Source: Liquidambar formosana
Taxonomy: Eukaryota > Streptophyta > Magnoliopsida > Saxifragales > Altingiaceae
Direction of reading: 5' to 3'
Assembly: GCA_039720395.1 (NCBI GenBank)
Contig: CM077829.1
Span: 26,125,842 to 26,189,841, forward strand
Length of the DNA: 64,000 bases
Shown here piece by piece: positions 21,750 to 33,623 of this stretch. Within the stretch, counting starts at the first letter, position 1, and every line of letters begins with the position of its first letter. Under the pieces are notes generated by a model that did no database searches, was not told the origin of the DNA, and saw nothing but the letters and a program-made list of their open reading frames with translations. The position numbers were made by a program, and so were the translations under genes.

Positions 21750-24700
21750 TGTCTCTTTTCTCTCCTCTATGGATATTTATGGCATGGATATAGATCCTAG
21801 GAACGATGTCCCCCCGGAGCTCGTTGAGCAAAGGAAAAGGGGCGTCACCGAACCTAATATGGATAAATTGGAATCAATCAACTTAGGGACGAATGAATTG
21901 CCAAGAATAGTTAAAATTGGGAAAACCCTCTCCCTCGTTGAAAAAGAAAAGATGATCTCCCTCTTGAAAGCCAACATTATGGCTTTTGCATGGTCTTATG
22001 AAGACATGCCTGGCATCGACCCCGATATTGTGCAACACTATATCCCCACTAATTCCCTAAAGAAGCCGGTAAAGCAGAAACTCAGAAGATTAAAACCAGA
22101 ATGGGCTCTAAAAGTAAAAGAAGAGGTAACTAAACAACTAGACGCGGGTTTCCTTCAAGTTGTGGAGTACCCCAAGTGGTTGTCGAATATAGTGCCTGTG
22201 CCTAAAAAAGATGGGAAAGTGAGGATGTGTGTCGATTTCCGAGATCTCAACGCCGCGAGCCCTAAGGATGACTTTCCTTTACCCCATATCGACGTGTTGG
22301 TGGATAGTACAGTGGGACATGCACTCCTCTCCTTCATGGACGGATTCTCCGGGTATAACCAGATAAAGATGGCGCCTCAAGACATGGAGAAAACAGCCTT
22401 TATCACGCAATGGGGAACGTACTGTTACAAGGTAATGCCTTTTGGCTTAAGAAACGCTGGGGCTACTTACCAAAGAGCAGCTACGACCCTATTTGCATAA
22501 TATGATCCATAAGGAAGTCGAGGTTTACGTCGATGATATGATCGTGAAGTCCGTGGATAGGGAAGGGCATTTCAAGGCACTAGAGAAATTCTTAGAGCGA
22601 GCAAAAAAGTACAATCTTCGTCTCAACCCACAGAAGTGTGCTTTCGGCGTCACTGCAGGCAAGCTATTGGGGTTTATGATCACTCAGAGAGGTATCGAAG
22701 TGGACCCAGGGAAGATAAAAGCTATTGTGGAGATGGAGCCGCCTAGCACTGAGAAGCAGATCCAGGGTTTTCTGGGAAGAGTTCAATACATAAGCCGATT
22801 CATTGCCAACTTAACCATGGTTTGCGAACCAATCTTCAAATTGCTTAAGAAAGGTGTGCCAAAAGTATGGAACGAAGAATGCCAAGAGGCCTTTGAGACC
22901 ATTAAGAGATACTTGAGCAATCCTCCAATCTTAGTTCCCCCACGGCAAGGTGCGCCACTTTTGTTATACTTAACGGTCACCGAAACCGCGACGGGAGCTT
23001 TGTTAGCTCAATATCTCGAAGGGTCTACAAAGGAGAATGCCATCTACTACCTAAGCAAGAAAATGACAGACTATGAAGTGAAGTGCAATGCAATTGAAAA
23101 AGCTTGTGTAGCACTAGTATGGGCGACGCAGAAACTCCGGCACTACATGATGTCCTTCGAAGTGTTCTTGATAAGTCGCATGGACCCGTTGAAGTACCTG
23201 GTAGAAAGGCCAGTATTGTCATTCAGAACTGCTCGATGGTCAATTCTCCTCAACGAATTCGACATCAAGTACGTGAATCAGAAGTCTATCAAAGGGAGCG
23301 TCATCGCAGACTACCTAGCCAGCTGTCCTGTGTCATCATCTGCTCCATTCAACGATCAGTTCCCAGACAAGGACGTGCTAGAGATTGGCAGAAAAATTTG
23401 GAGAGTATACTTCGATGGGGCAGCCAATAAGAAAGGTTATGGGATAGGAGTCCTGCTGGTCTCACCCGAAGAGGCAGTTACACCGTTGGCGGTCAAGTTG
23501 GGGTTCGAAGCCACCAACAACATTGCTGAATATGAGGCCTGTATCCTAGCATTGGAAGCGGCACTTGAATTGGGGATCAAAGAATTGGAAGTGTTCGGGG
23601 ACTCGGCGCTAATCATTTGTCAGATAAAAGGGGAATGGAAAACTCGAGATGAGAAATTGTTGCCTTACCATGCCTATCTGGAAGCTCTAACCAAGGAGTT
23701 CTCAGAGATAGAGTTCAACTACCTTTCAAGAAACAAGAACCAGTTCGCCGATGCCTTGGCGACCCTAGCATCCATGGTGGAGATACCTGAAAGGGGAAAT
23801 GTGAAGCCGTTGGTGATAGAATGCCGAGACAAGCCTGTGTACTGTTGTGCAATCCGAGGAGGAGAGGTAAATGATGGCCATCCGTGGTTCCATGACATAA
23901 AGAAGTTCATTGAAGAAAGGGAATACCCAGAAGGAGCATCTCGTATCGATAGAAAAACCCTAAGGCGGTTGGCGAGTCACTATGTACTTTGTGGAGGAAA
24001 GCTATATCGGAGATCATACGACGGGATCCACCTGCTGTGTGTCACCGAGGAGGAAGCCGAGCATCTGATTAAAGAAATCCATGAAGGGACAGGGGCTCCG
24101 CATATGAATGGCTATATGTTAGCTAAGAAAATCATGAGGTTAGGCTATTATTGGTCTACCATGGAAAGGGACTGCCACACACATGTCAAGAAGTGCCACA
24201 AATGCCAACTGTTCGCCAGTGGACAACATTTGCCTTCTATGCCTTTAACGAGTATGTCATCACCTTGGCCATTCGCGGTATGGGGGATAGATATCATCGG
24301 ACAGATCAAGCCAAAGGCATCAAATGGGCATGAATACATCCTGGTCGCCATCGACTACTTCACTAAGTGGGTGGAAGCAGCGTCCTTCAAGACCTTGAAT
24401 TCCAAAAAGGTAGCACAGTTCATACAGCACAGCATCATCTATCGATATGGGGTACCGCATGAAGTTATCTCAGACAATGGCCAGCACTTTCAGAAAGAAA
24501 CCCATGAGCTCTTGCAAAAGTATGGCATAGCCCACCATCTGTCGTCACCATACCGTCCTCAGACTAATGGAGCGGTGGAAGCAGCTAACAAGAACATCAA
24601 GAAGATACTACAGAAGACTGCGGACTCACACACAGACTGGCATGAGAAGTTGCCATTGTCTCTATGGGGTTACAGAACATCAATAAGGTCGTCAACAGGG

Positions 24701-25129
24701 GCTACCCCTTATTCTCTAGTTTATGGAATGGAGGCCGTGTTGCCAGTTGAATTGGAAGTTCCTTCACTAAGAGTTGTCGTGGAGAGCCAGATAACAGAAG
24801 TGGACTGGGTTAAGAGCCGCTATGATGAGTTAGCTTTGCTGGATGAAAGGCGTTTAAGGGCGCTGTATCATGTTCAGGGGTATCAACGGAGAGTTGCCAG
24901 AGCATTCAACAAGCATGTCAAAGATCGAGGTCTAAAGAAAGGGGATGTAGTGCTGAAATAAATCAGAGCTCCATTGTTCGATCCGCGGGGAAAATTCAAG
25001 CCAAGTTGGGGTGGACCGTACATTATCAAAGAAATATTGCCAGCAGGGGCTGTTCGCCTCATGGACTTAGATGCAATTGAGTTTGCTCGTCCAACTAATT
25101 TGGATCAATTGAAAAAGTATCATGTTTGA
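21750..25129 (+). pseudogene. pol: pol of element A: RT, RNase H, archaeal-type RNase H, integrase (frameshift and stop)
   Basis: Converts element RNA to DNA and integrates it. Unspliced, the first ATG is 21769 (MDIYGMDID). RT blocks: VPVPKKDGKVRMCVDFRDLN, FSGYNQI, MPFGLRNAGATYQ, and the catalytic YVDD near 22526. One extra base near 22485-22492 shifts the frame relative to B, so RT is split. The Ty3-type RNase H follows (22950-23280). The archaeal-type RNase H (23400-23790) shows Asp in YFDGAAN, Glu in AEYEA, Asp in FGDSAL and Asp in FADALA. The integrase has the HHCC zinc region (24085-24205) and a DDE core: GIDIIG near 24284, SDNGQHF near 24472, GAVEAANK near 24570. A TAA at 24959 (GAA in B) cuts off the GPY-type C-terminus, whose remainder reads on to TGA 25127-25129. 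Confidence 0.93.
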
Positions 25130-25457
25130 AGCCTGCTAGGTTGAAAACCCGTAAGGGCGGCCTAGGCAAAAGTTAAGGCATAAGAACTACGTAAGACCTG
25201 ATTCTCCATTCAAAAACAAAAAAAAAAAAAAAAAAAAACAAAAAAAACAAAAAAAAACAAAACAAAAACAAAAAAAAAAAGAAGAAAAAACCATGGAGAT
25301 ACGTAGGCAACCCATAAAGTTACCTTGGGTGCGGTCTAAATCAAACAAGAAAATCCCAAATTTGATTTATTATTGGCAATTTATTCAAAACTAAAATTGA
25401 TTGACATAGCAATTCATTGGTATTAAGTAAAAGAACTATAAATATGCCATAAATATC
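25130..25457. other. Spacer with A-rich tract between pol and the antisense gene
   Basis: Includes an A-rich run with scattered C (25213-25290) and a conserved GATACGTAGGCAACCC block. In B the matching tract is shorter (45127-45168). It lies between the converging 3' ends of pol (plus) and the antisense gene (minus), and could supply poly(A) signals to either. No coding signal is seen. Confidence 0.55.
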
Positions 25458-26747
25458 CTATTCTATTTTCTTGAGCCTCTTTGCAGCTCGCTCCTCAGCT
25501 TTCTTCTTCTCTCTTTCATGTCTTCTTTTCTTCCTCAAGTCATGTTCATAAGCTGCTGTCACTGCTTCCATAATATCTTCTCTGCAAGATCCAAGTTCGT
25601 TGTTCTTGATAAGTCCAAAAATCCTTTCTCTTCGAGTAGTCTCTCTCTCACCTAAATTGCTTTTCAACCATTCCTTATACTCGGGGCTCATCATATATGG
25701 ACCATCAGTATTCGTAACTTGGGTTAGTATCAACTTGCTAGGCCATCGGTCCTTCGCCCAAGTCACTACAGAAAGACCCGCGGGCACCACAGGATAGTCA
25801 CCTTTCCAGGAAGTGGGTATGGTTTGCATGGCGCCCATCTGACGCAGAACCCTTGAAGGCCAATAGAAGGAAGTAGACCTCAGTCCTATGAGTCTCACCA
25901 TGGCGCATCTAGAAGTCCGCAGAAGCACCTGGTCACTGCAGCCCCATATGAATACAAACCACTTGACACTCCTCCAAGAAAGGGTTTGGTAGTAACCTAG
26001 CCAATCTCTCAATGAAAATTGCCCAGGTAATTCAATGCGGCGAAGGCAGTAATGCTGGGGCTTGTATGGTGTAATGGCAACTGGTGACAAGAAATTCAGT
26101 CTTTCAAGCAACCACATCTGCAGTAGAATGGGGCTACCTCCTAAAGGAACCTTTGGGTCCTCATGAGTTTTATCCAAACCATTCAGGGTTTCAGCTAGCA
26201 CCATGGGAATCAAGTTATGGCCCTTGGCAAGGAGAGGAATCAAGTCACAGATTTGAACGGGAACATGTGGAGTACCAGTGGAAATAAGAAAACGACCAAT
26301 GAGGCAAAAGGCAAGTGCATGCTTAATAGGAAAGGTAAAATTCAGAATACCTTTACTATCACAAGCTAAAAAAGAGGTTGCCAATTTCATCAAGTCTACC
26401 ATATGGTCCTTTACAAACGTAGAGGCATATTGTGAGTGAATCCCAAGTAGATTGGAGAAAGAAGTAAGAAAGCTTGGGCGAGGAGTAGGGAGAATGAAAG
26501 GACCTACCGTTGAAACTCCATACAATGCACAGAATTCCTCCATGGTTGGGCACAGTTCTTCATAGTTGAAGCGGAACACATGAACTTGAGGATCCCAAAA
26601 ATATGTAGCAGCAGTCAAGAGGTTCGTTTCAAGCCTCACATGCCTCAAGGAGAGCAATGGATCCAAGCCAAAGCACTTGAACTCAGATTTTGCTTCAGCA
26701 CTCATAACTCTCAAAAACCCTCCTAAAAATTTGTCTAGAGCCTCCAT
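25458..26747 (-). CDS. Antisense ORF of element A, DUF7745/plant-mobile-like protein, 429 aa
   Basis: An open frame on the strand opposite to gag-pol, from ATG 26745-26747 to a stop at 25458. Residues 30-75 read LLSLRHVRLETNLLTAATYF, WDPQVHVFRFNYEEL and CPTMEEFCALYGV. This W-D-P...F-x-F...E-L-x-P-T-x-E-E pattern is what I recall of the plant DUF7745 family and its plant-mobile-domain relatives; I could not search. Later come Trp-rich blocks (LRDWLGYYQTLSWRSVKWFV, 245-265) and a strongly basic, probably coiled-coil tail rich in KRRHEREKKKAEE that could act as a nuclear signal. Function unknown. B's copy is intact with about eight amino-acid differences and a four-residue longer end. A TATA box (26794-26803) and a GC hairpin (26889-26950) lie upstream. 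Tat relatives such as Grande and Retand are known to carry antisense ORFs here. Confidence 0.85.
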   Translation of the reverse strand: MEALDKFLGGFLRVMSAEAKSEFKCFGLDPLLSLRHVRLETNLLTAATYFWDPQVHVFRFNYEELCPTMEEFCALYGVSTVGPFILPTPRPSFLTSFSNLLGIHSQYASTFVKDHMVDLMKLATSFLACDSKGILNFTFPIKHALAFCLIGRFLISTGTPHVPVQICDLIPLLAKGHNLIPMVLAETLNGLDKTHEDPKVPLGGSPILLQMWLLERLNFLSPVAITPYKPQHYCLRRIELPGQFSLRDWLGYYQTLSWRSVKWFVFIWGCSDQVLLRTSRCAMVRLIGLRSTSFYWPSRVLRQMGAMQTIPTSWKGDYPVVPAGLSVVTWAKDRWPSKLILTQVTNTDGPYMMSPEYKEWLKSNLGERETTRRERIFGLIKNNELGSCREDIMEAVTAAYEHDLRKKRRHEREKKKAEERAAKRLKKIE

Positions 26748-26793
26748 AATTTCTAATGAATGAATACAAGTAGGTTTAGGAACCTCTTGGATG

Positions 26794-26803
26794 TGTTTTT
26801 ATA
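26794..26803 (-). promoter_or_regulatory. TATA box of the antisense gene (A)
   Basis: TATAAAAACA on the minus strand, about 50 bases upstream of the ATG. B has TATAAAAATA at the matching place (43604-43613). It is independent of the LTR promoter. Confidence 0.65.
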
Positions 26804-26888
26804 GGGAAAAGGTCACAAATCCAAGTTCAAATAGGAAAAAACCCATCAGAATAGGAAGTTTCCTATTCAAAGTGGGATTTCCGCTTCG

Positions 26889-26950
26889 AGCTCGGGTAAC
26901 CACCCAAGCCTGGGCGGCTAGCCTCCCGAGGCTTGGTGGTCACCCAAGCC
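26889..26950. promoter_or_regulatory. GC-rich nested hairpin upstream of the antisense gene (A)
   Basis: Outer arms AGCTCGGGTAACCACC (26889-26904) and GGTGGTCACCCAAGCC (26935-26950) flank the near-palindrome GGGCGGCTAGCCTCCC (26912-26927). It lies about 90-150 bp upstream of the TATA box. The same motif is found in B, and in part in LTR group 2 (1936-1972, 11113-11150). A protein-binding or structural role is inferred. Confidence 0.6.
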
Positions 26951-27224
26951 ACTTTGTTTTGGTTTTGCTTCTCGCTTTGTCTCGCCTTGACGCGTGATCA
27001 AACCTCCTTCCAAATGAGATATTCAACACTTTTTGAGCTTAAAATCAATCAAATTCCATCTTGAAATCAATTCCTTGAATTGATTTTATGTTCAAAAGGG
27101 TTGAATATATTTCCCCTGTGCCATGCCAACTCAAGTGACAATGTGTTAAGACACTTTCCTCTTGCACCATGCTTGTTTAATCTTGATAAATTGATCATAT
27201 ATCCTCATGTCAAATCTTGATTTT

Positions 27225-29303
27225 TCATCTCACTTGGTTGAATGTATTCATCACTTGAATATATTCTTCCATTTCAAAAGTGTATTCACCCTTTGAATAT
27301 ACTCCTCAGTTTCAAATTCTTGATTTTCCATCCCACTTGGTTGAATATACTCATCACTTGAATATATTCTTCCATTTCAAAAGTGTATTCACTCTTTGAA
27401 TATGCTTCTCAGCTTCAAATTCTCATTCTCTATCATACTTGGTTGAATATATTCATCACTTGAATATATTCTTCCATTTCAAAAGCATGTTCACCCATTG
27501 AATATGCTTCCTAGTTTCAGATCCTCATTATCACTTACTTGGTTAAATATATTCATCACTTGAATATATTTCTCCATTTCAATGGTATACTCATCACTCG
27601 AGTATACTTCTCAGATATTTCATCACTTACTTGGTTAAGTATATTCATCACTTGAATATATTTCTCCATTTCAATGGTATACTCATCACTTGAGTATACT
27701 TCTCAGATATTTCGTCACTTACTTGGTTAAGTATATCCATCGCTTGGGTATATTTCTCCATTTCAATGGTATGTTCATCACTTGAACATACTTCTCAGAT
27801 CATTTGTCACTTACTTGGTTAAGTATATCCACCACTTGGGTATATTTTTTTCCATTTCAATGGGATACTCATCACTTGAGTATACTTCTCAGATATTTTG
27901 CCACTTACTTGGTTAAATATATCCATCACTTGGATATATTTCTCCATTTCAATGGTGTGTTCATCATTTGAACATACTTCTCAGAATATTTGTCACTTAC
28001 TTGGTTAAATATATTCATGACTAGAATATATTTCTCCATTTCAATGGTGTACTCATCACTTGAGTACACTTCTCAGATTATTCTCTATCTTACTTGCTTA
28101 AGTATATCCATCGCTTGGATATATTTCTCTATTTCAATGGTATGTTTATCACTTAAACATACTTGTCACTTACTTGGTTAAGTATATCCATCACTTGGAT
28201 ATATTTCTCTATTTCAATGGTATGTTTATCACTCAAACATACTTGTCACTTACTTGGTTAAGTATATTCGTGACTAGAATATATTTCTCCATTTCAATGG
28301 TGTACTCATCACTTGAGTACACTTCTCAGATTATTCTTATCTTACTTGGTTAAATATATCCGTCGTTTGGATATATTTCTCCATTTCAATGGTATGCTCA
28401 TCACTTGAGTGTACTTCTCAGCTTACTTGGTTAAATATATCCATCACTTGGATACATTTCTCCATTTCAAAAGTGTGTTCATCACTTGAACGTACTTCTC
28501 AGTCTTTTTCAATCATTAAGTATACTCATCACTTGAGTATATTTCTCAGCATCTTTTTCATCACTTGGTTAAATATGTTCGTGACCTGAATATATTTCTC
28601 CATTTCAAAAGTACACTCATCACTTGAATACACCTCTCAGATTATTCTTATCCTACTTGGTTAAGTATATCCATCGCTTGGGTATATTTCTCCATTTCAA
28701 TGGTATGTTCATCACTTGAACATACTTCTCAGATTATTTGTCACTTACTTGGTTAAATATATTCATCACTTGAATATATTTCTCCATTTCAATGGTATAC
28801 TCATCACTTGAGTATACTTCTCAGTTCATTCTCTATCTTACTTAGTTAAATATATTCGTGACCTGAATATATTTCTCATTTTTCAAAAGTATGTTCATCA
28901 CTTGAACGTACTTCTCAGTCTTTCTCAATCATTAAGTATCCTCACCACTTGAGTATACTTCTCAGATTTCATTCTCACATTACTTGGTTAAATATATTCG
29001 TGACCTGAATATATTTCTCCATTTCAATGGTATACTCATCACTTGAGTATACTTCTCAGATATTTTGTCACTTACTTGGTTAAGTATATCCATCGCTTGG
29101 ATATATTTCTCCATTTCAAAGGTATGTTCATCACTTGAACGTACTTTTCAGATCTCATTCTCATCACTTGGTTAAATATATTCGTGACTAGAATATATTT
29201 CTCTGTTTCAAAAGTATGTTAATTCGTAGTGGCTTGAATATGCTTCTCTTGACAATCATCAACCCCCAGTGGTTTAAGTATACTCATGACTTGAGTACAC
29301 TTC
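27225..29303. repeat. Tandem hairpin array in the 3' untranslated region of element A
   Basis: About 2 kb of imperfect tandem units of roughly 90 bp, each containing two variable inverted repeats built on a constant TCAC or TCGC loop. Examples are ATATTCA-tcac-TTGAATAT, TACTCA-tcac-TTGAGTA, TGTTCA-tcac-TTGAACA and ATATCCA-tcac-TTGGATAT. These are separated by the constant palindrome CCATTTCAATGG and by CTTCTCAG. B has a matching array (41211-43175). The Tat lineage is known for a hypervariable tandem-repeat region at this position. Frames within it (27990-28181, 28389-28589) are repeat by-products. Confidence 0.9.
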
Positions 29304-29426
29304 CTTATTTCAGTCTCAGGTTTTCAACCTCCCATCATTGTTGGTATCAGTGTGTGATTTCTCCGGGCTTTTTGGCCAAAAATGGGTTGTTCTTTATCAT
29401 TGGTTCACAAGTGTAGCTTGTTCGCC

Positions 29427-29435
29427 AATGAGGGG
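29427..29435 (+). other. Polypurine tract of element A
   Basis: AATGAGGGG lies four bases before the 3' LTR and is identical in B (41075-41083, minus). It is the expected plus-strand primer site. Confidence 0.65.
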
Positions 29436-29439
29436 CTTC

Positions 29440-32367
29440 TGTCACACCCCATTTTTGCACCACCTTACTAGGGCTCATCATTTCATGCATGTTTTTGTTT
29501 TGTTTTTGAGTCTAGTCACTTGCATTAGTTTTCTAGAGTCACAAGGACAATGGATATGAATTTTGGTTCAAATTGGAGTTGATCTTGAGGGATAATAAGA
29601 GCTTTTGTGACTTGAGGGGCATAATCGTCTTTTAAGTCCCAAAATTTTCATTTGACCTTGGAATGATCTCCAAATTGTCAATTGGAGTTCATATGGATGC
29701 ATAAGAGGTATTTTTATTGTCAATTTGGTAAGTCAATGGCTCGGGATTAAAATGGCTCGATGTAGTTCAAGTTGGTTAATTGACCCTTCCTTGGGTTAGC
29801 TCTAATTGACTCACAATTACCAACCAAATCTTTTCAAATTGACTTTCATTAGTCATCATTTTACCCTCAAAAGTGTTTCATGAAGTTCAATTTTGATATG
29901 GCCTGATGATGAGTTTAGTGTGGTTATTTACGGATTATCCTTGAAGAATTAGTGCGAATCACAGCATGAGATTTTTGGTTAAAATGAAAAGAAAATTATT
30001 TTATTAAATATACCATTTTTATCATGACACTAACACGTGTACGTATGTGATGAGTGTGTGTACGCACATACGATACATGTGCATGCGTGTTAGCGGTCAG
30101 TCTCCCAATTTTTATAAAAGACAATTTCCTTTTCCTATTCAGATGAGAAGTCTTTTATCATTATAAAATACCTTTTGATTATTCTCCAAGGAAACCTAGT
30201 CCAGGAAGGAAAGGGAAACTCCAGATTTCAGCTATAAATACTCTCTTAATGTCTTTAAACAAGGGGAGGAGAAGAGGGTTTGGAGGGAGTGAAATTCGTC
30301 ATAATTCAGCAGCAGATTTTCTGAAAACCAGCAGTCGTATTTTAATCATAACGTTTTCATCTGAAGTCAGAATTTGATGAAATTGGTCTTGTTAGAAAGA
30401 TAATTTAATTCTCTACAACTTTGTATTTCACAAGCTTTGTCCAAATCCAACGTTTTCATACCCAAAAACGCGATTGAAGTTGCTGCTGCTGCAAAGTGAC
30501 GAAAATCACTTTTCTTTTCTCTTGTTCTCTTTTTGTTTTCTATTTCTTTTCAAAGTTGAGTGAGTTTTGATCTCTTTGCTGTGATACCACTTTGACAAAG
30601 AGGAGGATTCGTGTTGGTTTGATTCACTCTAAAGACCTGAGGAGCCACGAACAATTACAAACACAAGGGGAGCCACTTTATGCATTAATACTTGAGTGTT
30701 TAAGAGAGAATAAGAGAGAGAGACTTGAAGGAGAGCTGGAGTTCTTGCTGTAGCCTTGGAGAACATTGATTCAAGTCATCCATAAGAGCAAGAGGGAGTT
30801 CATACAGCAGCAAGGAAGGCCCTTCCTAAGGTATTCTCCTTCTCTATTCAAGCTTAAACTAGGTTTTCATATAGGATAGGCCTATTGCATGTTAAAGGTA
30901 ACTTTTTTATCATGTATTAACACTCTAGCTAGTTAATATACATGGAATATCTATTTTTTATCTACTGTTTAGCATGCTTTAGGGCTGTCCTTTAGGTTTT
31001 TAATGCATAGTTATGATTCTTGTGCTCCTGTTTGTCCTTGTGCTAGGATTAGTGTCATTGCATGTTAGAGTTAGGATTTTCATCATGTTATATTGCTTTA
31101 GTTAGTTAATATGCACGATATAATTTCTGTTTAGTTTGGTTTTTGCATGATTAGAGTATGTTTTGTATGTTTTTAAGCATATTTGTGAGTTTAGGGTTTT
31201 AGAGTCATTGTTTCGTGTTTGTTTTCATATAGCATGATAAAGTAGACTTTTTTATTGGTTTTTCTTCGTGTTTGCTGTATATGTTTTTCATATGGAGTAA
31301 ACATGATAGTTTTGCATGCATGTTAGTATGTTTTAGGGTTTTTATGCATGATATGGTTCTAGGAATATGTTAGGACTTATTATTGTTCGCTGTTTTTGCT
31401 ATTGGCATGCTTAGTGGATGATTTTAGGTCATAATACTATTCTGTCCAGATTTGCATGTTAGTGTTTTCGCTGGTTTTGAGCACTTGTAAGGGTGCAAAT
31501 AGGTGTGGTATTTGTCCTATGGCAAATAGGGCTGCTTATGTCTGAAATAGCTAATGTTTGGAGTAATTGCGCTCAGGTAAGTGGGTGTGAAGGTGCCCCA
31601 ATTCACCTTTCTTCCTTATCCCTTCTCTTCTCCCTATTTAGGGTTAATTTTTAATATGATCCTATGGTTTAATTAGAGGTTTCCTTAACCAACAAAATTC
31701 TGGTTTTTATTAAAGTTTCCATTTTGTGGATTTCTTTCCTAAAATCAAACTTTCTATCATATTCAACTCTTTTGATCAAATAAGGAAACCTAGGGTTTTA
31801 ACCATAGGTTTATATTAGGTCTTAACCCTAATTCTAATCGAACTACGTGGACTTTGATCCATGTATTTCGTTGCATGGTACGTAGGCGCTCTTCGTGAGG
31901 CTCAAGTCCGTTCTAGGATCCAAGCATCCTAGGTTTATTTTTGTTTTGTTTTGTTTTTCTTTATTTTCTGTTTTTTTTGCTTATTATGCATGGATGGATG
32001 AATGAAATATATGATATGCATGCAATTCTTGTGATGATATACTTGCTGATTTTTGTATGGGAAAGATCTTAATTTAGCCCAAATGAACTGAGAGACCGAA
32101 AGGGTGACATGGGTGCCTATAGGCTTTGCCTAGAACCTTCCCATGTCATAACTTAGCCTCCGAATCCCCGATTTCTTTGGTTTCCAAAAGACTATTTTTG
32201 CCTTTCCTTTTTAAACATGGAGTCATTCTTTTGTTTTCTTAAAACAAAATTGGTTTTTAGGGTTTTCCTTGTTTCCTTTAAAAAATAAGGTGGCGACTCC
32301 TTTTCCTTTTTCTTTTTCAAATCCATTTTCTTTCAATCCCTTGTGGGCCCAATTTCCGGGGTTCACA
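29440..32367 (+). repeat. Element A 3' LTR
   Basis: Same length as the 5' LTR and nearly identical to it, ending TTCACA followed by the duplicated GGTAT. Differences I noticed include 14644/29644, 15353/30353, 15361/30361, 16887/31887 and 17359/32359. Confidence 0.95.
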
Positions 32368-33001
32368 GGTATATTCCCACCTTAAATGGTGGAGCTGTAA
32401 ATTTGAGCGCATTGCTGTATGTTTGGATGAGTAAGTTCATTGTAGGACTAGAAGTGGTTCCGGACATTGAGAAGCCCTTACTATTGTTTTTGTGACAACA
32501 ATGGGGCTATTGCTCAAGACTAGGATCCACGGTCTCATCAAAAGTTCAAGCTTTAAGCGAGAATTCCAAGTGATTAGAGAAATCATTGGAAGAGATGATA
32601 TATACATATAGAAGATTAATACAATAGAGAATGTAGAAAACCCCTTTACTAAAGCACTGATCCAAGTTCAGTTGGATCACCACCGATAGGAAATGGGTAT
32701 GAAATACATGGTGGATTGGCTATAGTGCAAGTGGGAGATTGTTAGGATTATGCCTTAGAGCCAATCATATAAATGATTGTTTAGGGACTAGGAACAATCA
32801 TTTGATTTCATTTATATATGTCACATTTATTATTGATTTAACAAATGGCTTATTCTATTATGTTTATATGCATCATTTATATTTACATAATATGTCCATG
32901 GAGTTAGAGTTGAGAATATGAAATTACAAAGTGTTGTAATTTTGAGACTGTAGATATATCTCTGTACTGAACTCCTAAAACATTCCTAGTTGAAGGTTCA
33001 C
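32368..33001 (+). mobile_element. copia element F, fragment 2: RNase H end, polypurine tract, start of 3' LTR
   Basis: After the duplicated GGTAT the copia reading resumes with TLNGGAV, GLEVVPDIEKPLL and SHQKFKL-type pieces in several frames, ending near MKYMVDWL. The purine tract AAGTGGGAGA (32729-32738) precedes the 3' LTR, which starts TGTTAGGATTATGCC at 32740 and is cut at 33001 by insertion G. 32997-33001 (TTCAC) is G's left duplication. Confidence 0.88.
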
Positions 33002-33623
33002 TGTAATACCCGTAATTTTTAAATAGGGTATTAAGGGTTTAATCTATGGTTAACGTAGTTAATCCCTTGATTTTTCAAATGATTTCATGCATGGGTAATG
33101 CATGTGTATGATATTATGATGTTGGATGTGTTTGGATGCTTGTTTTGGTGCATTGAGCATCTTTCGGGTGCGTTTAGCCTTATTTGCAACTTAAGGGTTT
33201 AAGCTGCTGAAATTTGGCTAAGTGTTGGGAAAAAGTGGATTTTCGTAAATCTTCGTTTTGAAGGATAATTTTTGGCGGTAATGGGAGTTTATAATATTAT
33301 AAGACATTGGTGATTTTATGGGATTTTATTAGCATGTTTGGATTGGGTTCCACGCATGTTTGTTTTTGGAAAATCTGTCGGGCGACGGATTTTGTACTAA
33401 AACTTGAAATTTAGATTTTGATATATTGGGTATTTGATTTTTTTGATATTTTATTTGGATTCAAATGGGGGGTTATTTGCTTATTTTCATTAAATAACTT
33501 AAAGTAATCTTCTCATTCTTTCTTCTTCCTTTTACTTAAATGTTTTTAATGAAAATAAGGCAGCGATGTGTACTGTGTGGGTTTATACACAATTGCTTGA
33601 GTTACTGGGCATTTTCAGCAAGT

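Larger units (their letters stand above)
14440..32367 (+). mobile_element. Element A: full-length Ty3/gypsy Tat-lineage retrotransposon
   Basis: Two LTRs of equal length (14440-17367 and 29440-32367, 2928 bp each) begin TGTCACACCCC and end TTCACA. They are flanked by the 5 bp duplication GGTAT (14435-14439, 32368-32372). Order: LTR, primer site, leader, gag-protease, intron, RT-RNase H-archaeal RNase H-integrase, antisense ORF, tandem hairpin array, polypurine tract, LTR. The second RNase H places it in the Tat lineage (the Ogre/Retand/Grande relatives). I count roughly 15-20 differences between the LTRs by eye, so the insertion is young. The sense genes nevertheless carry four nonsense codons and one frameshift. 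It lies in the RNase H gene of copia F. Confidence 0.97.

Noticed and set aside
27990..28589. Short proteins encoded in the hairpin arrays
   Set aside because: The unit length is not kept in frame and the frames close within one or two units; a by-product of repetition.
27225..29303. A CRISPR-like array
   Set aside because: Units are imperfect tandem hairpins without unique spacers, inside a plant retrotransposon 3' UTR, and no cas-like genes are present.
14440..29440. LTRs of element A start exactly 15,000 bases apart and have equal length
   Set aside because: Striking, but best taken as coincidence. Independent base differences between the LTRs and the unique GGTAT duplication argue against an assembly copy.
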